From Actinomycetes bacterium (GTDB taxonomy: Bacteria > Actinomycetota > Acidimicrobiia > Acidimicrobiales > RAAP-2), in the NCBI GenBank assembly GCA_021801615.1, contig JAJYXS010000044.1:1-19591 (forward strand): DNA of 19,591 nt, given 5' to 3'. Under the pieces are notes generated by a model. The model saw nothing but the letters and a program-made list of their open reading frames with translations, was not told the DNA's origin and did no database searches. Shown here one piece after another: positions 6,098-12,862 of the stretch. The stretch's first letter is position 1. Each line of letters begins with the position of its first letter. Made by a program: the position numbers and the translations under genes.

Positions 6098-7308
6098 CGC
6101 GCCCCGACTTCCAGGTCATGGGGCCGCTCCCAGACGAGGCCTTCGCCGCTCTGCGAGCCGACATCGAGGCGCATGGCGTCCAGGTGCCGATCGCGCGCAC
6201 CCGAGACGGCCGGATCGTCGATGGGCACAATCGGGCACGGATCGCCGAGGAGCTGGGGATCGAGTGCCCGGCCCTCACCGTCGACGTCGACGACCAGGCG
6301 GCCACCGAGATGGCGCTACGTCTCAACCTCCTGCGTCGCCACCTGGGACCGATCGCCTGGGCCGACGCGTTCCGTCGCCTGGCCGAGGTGCGCGGCCTAC
6401 GAATCGGATCACAGGGTCGCCAGGCGAAGAAAACGGACAGCGTGGCCGTTTTCCCTGAGCGACCTGCCGACCTCGCGTCGCTGGCAGTGGAGCTGGGTGT
6501 GGCTCCGCGCACCGCACGGCGTCGCCTCCGTCTCGCCGACAAGCTCGCCGATCATCCCGAGATCGCCGCCCGCGTCGACCGCGGGGAGATCGACGCCGGC
6601 AAGGCCGAAGAGCTGGTGCGCCGCGAGAACTTCGACCGCCGTCGCGCCGAGGCACCGCCGCCACCCAAGGTCACGGTCGGCGACGGGATCGAGGTGTGCT
6701 GCGGGGACTTCCGAGAGGTGCTCGCGGACCTGCCGGATCACTCCGTCGACGCGATCGTCACGGACCCTCCCTACGATAACGCAGGGGTGCCGCTCTACTC
6801 GGACCTCTCTGCCTTCGCCGCCAGGGTCTTGAAGCCGGGAAGGCTCTGCGCCGCCTACTGCGGCAAAGTGGACTTCCCCGAGCAGCTCGGCAGGCTCGGA
6901 GAGCACCTCCGGTACGTCTGGACGGGTGCGGTGTTCCTCCCTGGGCGCCACACCGAGAACCGGGCGCGGATGGTGCGTGGCCGTTGGCACCCCATCGCGA
7001 TCTTCTCGGCGGGCAGGTACGTACCTCGGCACTGGCTGATCGATGCGATTGCTGCGGAGGGTAACGGGGCGAAGGCGCCGGCGGACCACCGCTGGCAGAA
7101 GTCTGTCGAGCCGTTGGTTCGCTGGGTTGAACAGGTCTCGGAACCCGGCGAGCTGGTCGTGGATCCCTTCTGTGGGAGCGGGACGACCGGGCTCGCGTGC
7201 CGTGTGACCGGACGCAGGTTCCTCGGCTGTGACGTCGACCCGGCGAGCGTGTCGCTGACTCTGGAGCGGCTGCGTGACGCCGAGCGCGAAGGGGAGGACA
7301 GCGCGTGA
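6094..7308 (+). CDS. ParB/Srx-like domain fused to DNA methyltransferase
   Basis: 404 aa from GTG 6094, which overlaps the upstream stop (GTGA); GTG 6091 is also possible. Residues about 5-100 form a ParB N-terminal-like domain (VDGHNRARIAEELGI, then LRLNLLRRHL). Residues about 100-190 contain an HTH (LASLAVELGVAPRTARRRLRLADKL), as in ParB/Spo0J and their phage relatives. Residues about 205-400 are an S-adenosylmethionine-dependent amino-methyltransferase: DPPY at 224-227, then the SAM-binding motif DPFCGSGTTG at 357-366. The order DPPY before FxGxG is the beta-class arrangement. It should methylate adenine N6 or cytosine N4. There is no linked restriction enzyme apart from the small HNH protein, so protection, replication timing or anti-restriction are the likely roles. 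Confidence 0.93.
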   Translation: MTRPDFQVMGPLPDEAFAALRADIEAHGVQVPIARTRDGRIVDGHNRARIAEELGIECPALTVDVDDQAATEMALRLNLLRRHLGPIAWADAFRRLAEVRGLRIGSQGRQAKKTDSVAVFPERPADLASLAVELGVAPRTARRRLRLADKLADHPEIAARVDRGEIDAGKAEELVRRENFDRRRAEAPPPPKVTVGDGIEVCCGDFREVLADLPDHSVDAIVTDPPYDNAGVPLYSDLSAFAARVLKPGRLCAAYCGKVDFPEQLGRLGEHLRYVWTGAVFLPGRHTENRARMVRGRWHPIAIFSAGRYVPRHWLIDAIAAEGNGAKAPADHRWQKSVEPLVRWVEQVSEPGELVVDPFCGSGTTGLACRVTGRRFLGCDVDPASVSLTLERLRDAEREGEDSA

Positions 7309-10300
7309 CCGAGCACGCGGTCATCCTGCGCGGCTCGCCCGGCATGCGCAGTTGGTCGGCGCCCGGTCGCGAGCACCGCGGCCGCACCCTCGCGTCGCAG
7401 GTCTCGCTCTACTGGCACGCCGCGGCCGACGCGTCGAGGGACGGCGACACCTTCGGCCTCATGGCCGCACTCGTCGCCCGCGGAATCCTCCTGCTCCACG
7501 GCATCCTCGTGGTGCCTGACGACTGCGACCCCGCGACGCTCCGTGCGATCCGCAGGTGGGCGGCGACGCACACGATCGACACGCCGACCGGCCCCGCGCC
7601 CTGGCGGGTCGTCACGCTCCGGGAGTTCTTCGATCCCTTCGCCACCCGAGAAGCGACCGACGAGAAGGATGCGAAGCCCTGGGCCTTCGTGCCGAACGCG
7701 TACAACCGTGGTGCGGGGCCGATCGTCGGCGCGGATCAGGGCCGGATCGTTGGCCTCGTCGCCGAGCACGTCGAGGTGCGCACGGGCCGCAGCGCCGGGT
7801 CCTGGCAGGCGTGGCTGCCCGGGTGGGGCACGCCACGGCCTGAGCACGGCGACATCGGGCGCGTCTCGCCGCACCGGCCGCCGCTGTGGGTCACCCCACG
7901 GCGCAAGGGCTGGACCGTGCGTTTCGCCCCGTGCGAGAAGGGATTCGGCACGCGTCCCGCGCCGTTCCTCGACCTGCTGAGTGCCGCCTACGCGATGGAC
8001 GCGGACCGCTCGGGCGGATTTGTGGACCATGCGCGCCACTTCCGGATCACCGCTGAACCGCTGCCCGTGACGGTCTCGCTCGACGCGACCGGTGCCGACC
8101 GCATAGCGGAAGCGGTGCGCTCCGTGCACGCGCTCGCGCTCCAGGTCGACGACGAGTCGTCGCGGTGGTTGATCTCGCCGCAGGACCGCGCCGAGTGGGT
8201 CGCACGCTTCCCGCTCCCCTACGCGCACTCCCCGGCAGGTCTCGCCGACCACCTGCTCCGGCGCTTCCGGGTGGCCCCGCCGCTCGGGCACTTCGCGCTC
8301 TCGGAGCGAGAGCACGCCATGTGGTGGGAGGCGTTTCATGGCGGGTGGTGCGACGACGAGCCCGGTATCCGCAGGCACCCCTTCGACGCGGTCGTGCTCG
8401 ACGTGACGAGCGCGTACCCGCTGACTGCGCACCTGATCGGTTGGTGGGACGTCATGACCGCGAATCGTCTCGTACGCCGATCGGTCCTCCGGGAGCTGCG
8501 CGCGCTCTGCCGCCGGGCGATGGAGGACCCGGCCGCGGTGCTCGACCCCGCGGTCTGGGCACGCTTTGGCCTCACGGTCTGCGAGGTCGTCCCTGATGGC
8601 GAGCGGTTCCCAGTAGCACTCGACGACCCGAAGCGGCCCGACGGGCGCACCGAGACGGTCGCCGTCAGCGCCAGGGGGCGGAGCCTCTTCTACGCCTGGC
8701 CCGACGTCGTGGCTGCGGCGATCCTCTCGGGTCGGGTGCCACACATCCTGAGCGCCACCAGGCTCGTCCCCGAGGGACACCAGGACGGTCTACGCAAGCG
8801 CATCGCCGTGTACCCGGGGCTCGTGCTCGACGCGGACCAGGACCCCGTGCTCGGGCTCGTGCGACGGCGACGCCAGGCGAAGGCCGAGGGCGACAAGGAC
8901 CTGGCCGCCGGGCTGCACGCGATGGTGAACAGCCTCGTATCGGGCAACTTCGAGCGGCTCGACGACGTGCGTCGCAAGCGCGACGGCAGGTGGCGCACCG
9001 AGGAGAAGGCCGGCCCGTGGACCTTCGCCCCGATCGGGGCGACCGTGACCGCTGGCGCGCGGCTCCTGCTCGCCGTCGCGGGCCGCATGGCTCGGGACCG
9101 CGGCTCTCGCGTCCTCTACAGGGATACGGACAGTTCATTACTGCCCGTCGCCTCTGGCGGCGACACGATCACGCTCGCCGACGGCTCGACGGTCCGGGCG
9201 CTCACGGAGGCCGAGATCGACGGCATTCTCGGCGCGTTCGCCCCGCTCTCTCCCGAGCCCGACTGGCCCGTGTGGAAAGCCGAAGGGCCGATGCGCGCCG
9301 TCGTGTTCGGCGCCAAGCGCCACGCCGAGTGGCGCGGGAACGACGACGCACCGCAGCTCGTCGACTGGACCGAAGCGGGCCTCGGCGGCATGTGGGCCGA
9401 CCCGCCCGCGATGCAAGGGCGCGGTGTTGACGGGGGCCAAGCCTGGTCGAAGGCGGCCGTCGTCCGCGAGGTCCGCTACGCGGCGGCGAAGCTCGCCCGG
9501 CCGAATCACGCGACGCGAGACGCGGCGCTGTGGGACGCTCCGACAGGGCCGGCGTTCCCGACGCTCCGGCGGCTCGCGGTCACGTCTCCCCGCCTCCTCG
9601 ACACGCTCCCGAAGGCGCTCGGCGCGCACCTGGGGTCCCGCTACGTCGAAGGCGTGACGCGGGGTGCCCTGCGTCCGAGTCAGCCGGCCGCGGTCGTGGC
9701 GCTCGACCCGGGCGGTCCGCTCGACGGATGGCGGGAGCTGCCCTGGGTGGACCGTTCCACGGGCTCGCCCGTCGACGTCACCACGGACGCCGAGGACTTC
9801 TCCGCGGTCCTCCTCGAACCGCTCGCGTTGCGGGCCGGCTACTTCTCCGATCCGCCGAGGGCCGAACCCGTCGAGTCGGTCGTCGTGACGCCGCTCTCGG
9901 TCGTGTCTCGGGGCCGCGTCTCCCCGGTGCTCGACGCAGCCGAGGACGGGCTGCCGGACCCCGCGAGCGCCCGGGTCCGCTACGAGGACGCCCACGGGCT
10001 CGGTCCGGGCCAGCGCGACGCGCTAGCGGCGCACGCGCGGTCGATGCCGTCGCGGGACTTCGCCGAGCTGGCCGGCGTCACGCCGCGCATCGCTCGGCAG
10101 ATCACCCGCGGGGAGCTGCCGCGTCGGCGCACCGTCGAACGCATCCTCGCCGAGCTTCGGCGCGACGGCGTGGCGTGGCAGGTCCCAAGCGCCCAGGTGT
10201 GCCGGTGCGGGTGCGGGAGACCTGTCCCGGTAGGGCGCCGCGGTTACTTCTCCGACGCGCACCGCGAGACCGCGAAGAAGCGCCGCGCCCGTGCCACCAG

Positions 10301-10373
10301 GTCTCCCGCGCCCGGAGGCACCGGGTCGGAGAAGCAGCCAACGACCACGACGACACGAAAGGAAGGACCATGA
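7305..10373 (+). CDS. polB: Family B DNA polymerase, probably protein-primed type
   Basis: 1022 aa, GTG start in a GTGA overlap. The palm motifs are clear: motif A DVTSAYP at 366-372, motif B around N542-S543 (HAMVNSLVSGN), motif C YRDTDS at 605-610, and a KxH version of the KxY motif at about 671-673. Catalytic aspartates D366, D607 and D609 are present. Motif B is unusual: the usual Lys four residues before Asn is His538, and the usual Tyr-Gly is Ser-Gly. The N-terminal 350 residues should be the exonuclease region, but I see no clear ExoI D-x-E, so proofreading may be lost. The C-terminus adds an HTH (about 905-950) and a CRCGCG zinc-binding tail with a basic end. A polymerase on an element with terminal inverted repeats suggests protein-primed copying from the ends. 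Confidence 0.92.
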   Translation: MTEHAVILRGSPGMRSWSAPGREHRGRTLASQVSLYWHAAADASRDGDTFGLMAALVARGILLLHGILVVPDDCDPATLRAIRRWAATHTIDTPTGPAPWRVVTLREFFDPFATREATDEKDAKPWAFVPNAYNRGAGPIVGADQGRIVGLVAEHVEVRTGRSAGSWQAWLPGWGTPRPEHGDIGRVSPHRPPLWVTPRRKGWTVRFAPCEKGFGTRPAPFLDLLSAAYAMDADRSGGFVDHARHFRITAEPLPVTVSLDATGADRIAEAVRSVHALALQVDDESSRWLISPQDRAEWVARFPLPYAHSPAGLADHLLRRFRVAPPLGHFALSEREHAMWWEAFHGGWCDDEPGIRRHPFDAVVLDVTSAYPLTAHLIGWWDVMTANRLVRRSVLRELRALCRRAMEDPAAVLDPAVWARFGLTVCEVVPDGERFPVALDDPKRPDGRTETVAVSARGRSLFYAWPDVVAAAILSGRVPHILSATRLVPEGHQDGLRKRIAVYPGLVLDADQDPVLGLVRRRRQAKAEGDKDLAAGLHAMVNSLVSGNFERLDDVRRKRDGRWRTEEKAGPWTFAPIGATVTAGARLLLAVAGRMARDRGSRVLYRDTDSSLLPVASGGDTITLADGSTVRALTEAEIDGILGAFAPLSPEPDWPVWKAEGPMRAVVFGAKRHAEWRGNDDAPQLVDWTEAGLGGMWADPPAMQGRGVDGGQAWSKAAVVREVRYAAAKLARPNHATRDAALWDAPTGPAFPTLRRLAVTSPRLLDTLPKALGAHLGSRYVEGVTRGALRPSQPAAVVALDPGGPLDGWRELPWVDRSTGSPVDVTTDAEDFSAVLLEPLALRAGYFSDPPRAEPVESVVVTPLSVVSRGRVSPVLDAAEDGLPDPASARVRYEDAHGLGPGQRDALAAHARSMPSRDFAELAGVTPRIARQITRGELPRRRTVERILAELRRDGVAWQVPSAQVCRCGCGRPVPVGRRGYFSDAHRETAKKRRARATRSPAPGGTGSEKQPTTTTTRKEGP

Positions 10374-10810
10374 CCACGACGACCACCGACGCACCCGCCC
10401 AGGTCCGCTACCGGACCCTCGCCGGGAACCTCACCCGTGACCCCGAGCTGCGCTTCAGCGCGAAGGGGACCGCGTGGGCGACCTGCGGGCTCGCGGTCAA
10501 CCGCCGCAAGCGGCTCGACGACGGCACCTGGGAGGAGGGCGAGACCGAGTTCTACGACCTCGTCTCCTTCGGCGACCTGGCAGAGCACCTGGCCGAGCTG
10601 TCGAAGGGGACCCGGGTCCTTGCCTGCGGGCGCATCGAAGAGGACACCTGGACCGGAAAGGACGGCGCCGAGCGCACCACGACCAGGCTCGTCTGCGACG
10701 AGGTCGGCGTCTCGCTCCGCTTCGCCTCCGTCACGGTCGAGCGCGCCGAGCGCAGGGGACCCGCCAGAGGGTCCGCGGCCGGCGACGGCTACGACGAGGA
10801 GCCCTTCTGA
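10370..10810 (+). CDS. ssb: Single-stranded DNA-binding protein
   Basis: 146 aa. The OB-fold spans about residues 12-115 and shows family hallmarks: LAGNLTRDPELRFSAKGTAW, FYDLVSFGDLAEHLAELSKG and VLACGRIEEDTW. A short disordered Gly/Asp region ends in DEEPF, the acidic SSB tip that recruits replication proteins. The ATG lies in an ATGA overlap with the polymerase stop, with GGAAGG just upstream. It probably coats the displaced strand during polymerase or helicase action. The length is slightly shorter than chromosomal actinobacterial SSB, as is usual for plasmid and phage copies. Confidence 0.95.
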   Translation: MTTTTTDAPAQVRYRTLAGNLTRDPELRFSAKGTAWATCGLAVNRRKRLDDGTWEEGETEFYDLVSFGDLAEHLAELSKGTRVLACGRIEEDTWTGKDGAERTTTRLVCDEVGVSLRFASVTVERAERRGPARGSAAGDGYDEEPF

Positions 10811-11010
10811 TGCCCCGGCGCCACGACACCGCCTACGACGCCGACCAGGTGTCCTGCACGTGCGGGTGGCGGACGAAGAGGGAGGCCATGACGTCGGGCG
10901 CCGTGCGGCGGCTCGCCTACGCGCACCTCGTCTTCCCCGAGGCCTCGATCGAAGCACTCGCACGCGTCCTCGCTGAGAAGACAAAGGAGAACGACCATGC
11001 GGTCCTCTGA
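10810..11010 (+). CDS. Small CxC protein
   Basis: 66 aa, ATG sharing a base with the ssb stop. It contains C16-x-C18-GW near the N-terminus followed by two helices. Related short proteins with a CxCGW start occur in actinobacterial phages and plasmids as unassigned zinc-finger-like proteins. The end of the gene overlaps the next gene by 14 bases and carries that gene's ribosome-binding site (AAAGGAG near 10985). No function can be assigned. Confidence 0.65.
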   Translation: MPRRHDTAYDADQVSCTCGWRTKREAMTSGAVRRLAYAHLVFPEASIEALARVLAEKTKENDHAVL

Positions 11011-11656
11011 GCAGGTCGACCAGCTGGCGGCGGCGCTCGTCGCAGCCCAGGGCGAGTTCCCGACCGTGACCAAGGGGAAGGTCGCCCGGGTCCCGACGAA
11101 GGGCGGAGGCGAGTACTCCTATCGCTACGCGGACCTGCCCGACGTCCTGGCCGCGGTGCAGCCGGTGCTCACGAGGCACGGGCTCTCGGTCGTCGGCCTC
11201 CCCGACACGACCTGGGGCGGGAGGCCCGCGCTCACGACGCGCCTCCTCCACGCCTCAGGCCAGTGGATCGAGGCGACCGTCGAGCTGTTCATGTCCCAGG
11301 AGACCCCACAGGGCCAGGGCTCGGCGATCACCTACGCCAGGCGCTACGGCCTGTGCGGTGCGCTCAACATCGCAGCCGACGAGGACGACGACGCGGCCGC
11401 AGCCGAGCACGCACGCTCCCGAAGCGCTCCGAGCGGGCCGCACGACGTGACCACGGCCAAGGTGACCGACGCGCAGCTCCGCAACATCGGCCGGCTGTTC
11501 GGGGCGATCGGGGTGACCGAGCGGACCCAGCGCCTGGAGTACACGTCGGCGGTGGTGAACCGCGCGGTCTCATCGTCGAAGGAGCTGACCAAGCACGAGG
11601 CCTCGAAGCTGATCGACCTGTTGGAGCACGACTGTTCGCTGCGGGAGGCGGGGTGA
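10997..11656 (+). CDS. ERF-family single-strand annealing protein
   Basis: 219 aa. The N-terminal 135 residues match the ERF family: a helical start, YRYADLPDVLAAVQPVLTRH at about 43-62, and the conserved GSAITYARRYGL near 110 followed by an acidic DEDDD. ERF proteins bind ssDNA and anneal complementary strands in phage recombination. The C-terminal part (about 150-219) is a separate helical domain with a Lys/Glu-rich end. The ATG follows AAAGGAG at a good distance. Alongside SSB and the polymerase it would support recombination-dependent replication, or repair of the terminal repeats by annealing. Confidence 0.92.
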   Translation: MRSSEQVDQLAAALVAAQGEFPTVTKGKVARVPTKGGGEYSYRYADLPDVLAAVQPVLTRHGLSVVGLPDTTWGGRPALTTRLLHASGQWIEATVELFMSQETPQGQGSAITYARRYGLCGALNIAADEDDDAAAAEHARSRSAPSGPHDVTTAKVTDAQLRNIGRLFGAIGVTERTQRLEYTSAVVNRAVSSSKELTKHEASKLIDLLEHDCSLREAG

Positions 11657-12105
11657 GCTGCCTGGGTTCGCGCGGCCCGGCGCAGGACCACGACGGCCGC
11701 AGGGGACCCCGGCTCTACGCCGCGCACGCGCTCAGGTGCTACGGGACCGCGCACGAGCGCGCCTGCCTCGACGCGATCGAAGCCGCCTTCGCGGGCTGGG
11801 AGGTCGTGAACCCGGCCGCCCGCTACCGCTCCGACGCCGAGTGGCTGGCCGACTGGCCGCGCCTCGTCTCGACGCTCGGGGCGCTCGTCGTCTTCGCCGA
11901 CGAGGAAGGGACCATCGGGGCGGGGTGCCTGCGCGAGGTCGCCGACGCGATCGTGCACGGCGTCCCGCTCTTCACCCTCGGCGCCGAGCGGCGCCTCTGC
12001 GACCTCGTGGGCTTGGACCTCGTGGCGGCAGGCGAGCGGACCCCCGCGGCCTGCGCGCGGCCGGTGGCCGGTGCATGGGCCGACCTTTCGGCAGGGGTGC
12101 CGTGA
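11653..12105 (+). CDS. Nucleoside deoxyribosyltransferase-like (DUF4406-type) protein
   Basis: 150 aa from GTG in a GTGA overlap. The shape fits a Rossmann-like nucleoside deoxyribosyltransferase/YspA-like fold: an N-terminal strand with RLYAAH near residue 20, a conserved Glu (about 35) in the first helix, VVNP in the second strand, VVFADEEGTIGAGCLREV near 85-102, and a final GVPLFTLG strand. Members act on nucleotides or bind nucleotide derivatives, and are common in phages, often of unknown role. Nucleotide salvage for the element's polymerase, or a signalling-nucleotide role, are possible. The family match is by pattern only. Confidence 0.6.
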   Translation: MSCLGSRGPAQDHDGRRGPRLYAAHALRCYGTAHERACLDAIEAAFAGWEVVNPAARYRSDAEWLADWPRLVSTLGALVVFADEEGTIGAGCLREVADAIVHGVPLFTLGAERRLCDLVGLDLVAAGERTPAACARPVAGAWADLSAGVP

Positions 12106-12542
12106 CGGCGCCCGCCGCTCACTGGTCCGGGCTCGTCGCCCCGCCTGCTCGGGTCGACCCCACCTGCCGGCGCACCGGCTGCGCGGCACCGGCCGGAGCC
12201 GACGGCCTCTGCGAGTCCCATGGCCTCGACCAGAAGCGCCGGCGGGCCGCCCTCGACTTCCTCGGAGCGGTCGCCGGCGACCTCCCAGCAGGGTACGTGG
12301 AGGCGGACCCCACCTGGCGTCTCCGGGCGGCATGCCGTGGCCTCGGTCCCGACCTGTTCTTCCCCGAGACCGCGGTGGGTATCGCCCAGGCCAAGGCGGT
12401 CTGCCTTGGCTGCGCGGTCCGGGAGCCCTGCCTCGCTTACGCGCTGGCGACCCGCCAGCGCTTCGGGGTCTGGGGCGGGACGACCGAGAGGCGCCGCCGG
12501 CCGGCCCGCGAGCGCGTCTCCCCTGGTATCGGGGCCGCGTGA
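12102..12542 (+). CDS. whiB-like: WhiB-family iron-sulphur regulator with N-terminal zinc finger
   Basis: 146 aa. The C-terminal half is WhiB: RAACRG with C78, then C101-x2-C104-x5-C110 completing the four [4Fe-4S] ligands, GVWGG at 122-126 and a basic Arg-rich tail for DNA contact. The N-terminal half is unusual and holds a small separate zinc-finger-like motif, C22-x4-C27-x9-C37-x2-H40. WhiB proteins partner with the primary sigma factor in actinobacteria and are often carried by actinophages and plasmids. It starts at GTG overlapping the previous stop and is the last gene before the first real gap in the rightward operon. It could therefore regulate the Cas1 module downstream. Confidence 0.95.
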   Translation: MTAPAAHWSGLVAPPARVDPTCRRTGCAAPAGADGLCESHGLDQKRRRAALDFLGAVAGDLPAGYVEADPTWRLRAACRGLGPDLFFPETAVGIAQAKAVCLGCAVREPCLAYALATRQRFGVWGGTTERRRRPARERVSPGIGAA

Positions 12543-12546
12543 GGCA

Positions 12547-12612
12547 TACGATGGCCCGGACAGAGAAGTGCCCGGGCGCCGCTCGAACGGCCCCGGGCGT
12601 GGCCATAGGAGG
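12547..12612 (+). promoter_or_regulatory. Putative promoter, leader hairpin and ribosome-binding site for the Cas1 module
   Basis: In the 80-base gap after whiB a TACGAT hexamer (12547-12552) fits a -10 element, with no good -35. A stable hairpin follows: GCCCGGG at 12570-12576 pairs with CCCGGGC at 12592-12598, extended inside by GCCG/CGGC around a CTCGAA loop. Then comes AGGAGG at 12607-12612. No T-run follows the hairpin, so it is not a simple intrinsic terminator. The arrangement could decouple the Cas1 module from the replication operon and set its expression by hairpin or attenuation. Confidence 0.45.
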
Positions 12613-12622
12613 TATGACTCCC

Positions 12623-12862
12623 ATGACGGTTCCGAACGGTACCCGTTCCCTTCCCCTGCCGGCGAAGCCGCTGGCCCAGCCCGACGTAGGACCGCCCGCG
12701 TCCGGTGCCGGGGTCGTGGTGCACCTGCACCGCTCCGACGCCGAGGCGATCACGCGGACCGTCGTGGAGCTGGCGAGCGACCGGAGGCGCTCGCCCGACG
12801 AGCGCGCGGCGTGGCTGGCGGTGGGCATGCAGCTCCTGCGCCAGATCGAGGAGCACCGATGA
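12623..12862 (+). CDS. Small protein upstream of cas1
   Basis: 79 aa. I chose the ATG at 12623 because AGGAGG at 12607-12612 is 10 bases upstream; ATG 12614 is too close and ATG 12551 lies before the leader hairpin. The first 35 residues are Pro-rich and probably disordered. The rest is a charged helical domain (HLHRSDAEAITRTVVELASD, then a basic turn and a final helix). It overlaps cas1 by ATGA, so the two are translationally coupled. It is the size of Cas2 but shows no Cas2-like ferredoxin strand pattern or N-terminal Asp. Function unknown. Confidence 0.7.
   Translation: MTVPNGTRSLPLPAKPLAQPDVGPPASGAGVVVHLHRSDAEAITRTVVELASDRRRSPDERAAWLAVGMQLLRQIEEHR

Noticed and set aside
6855..8780. A 641-codon open frame on the minus strand opposite the methyltransferase and polymerase genes
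   Set aside because: It is antisense to two genes with clear catalytic motifs. It is Arg/Pro/Gly-rich without domains and is explained by high G+C reducing stop codons.
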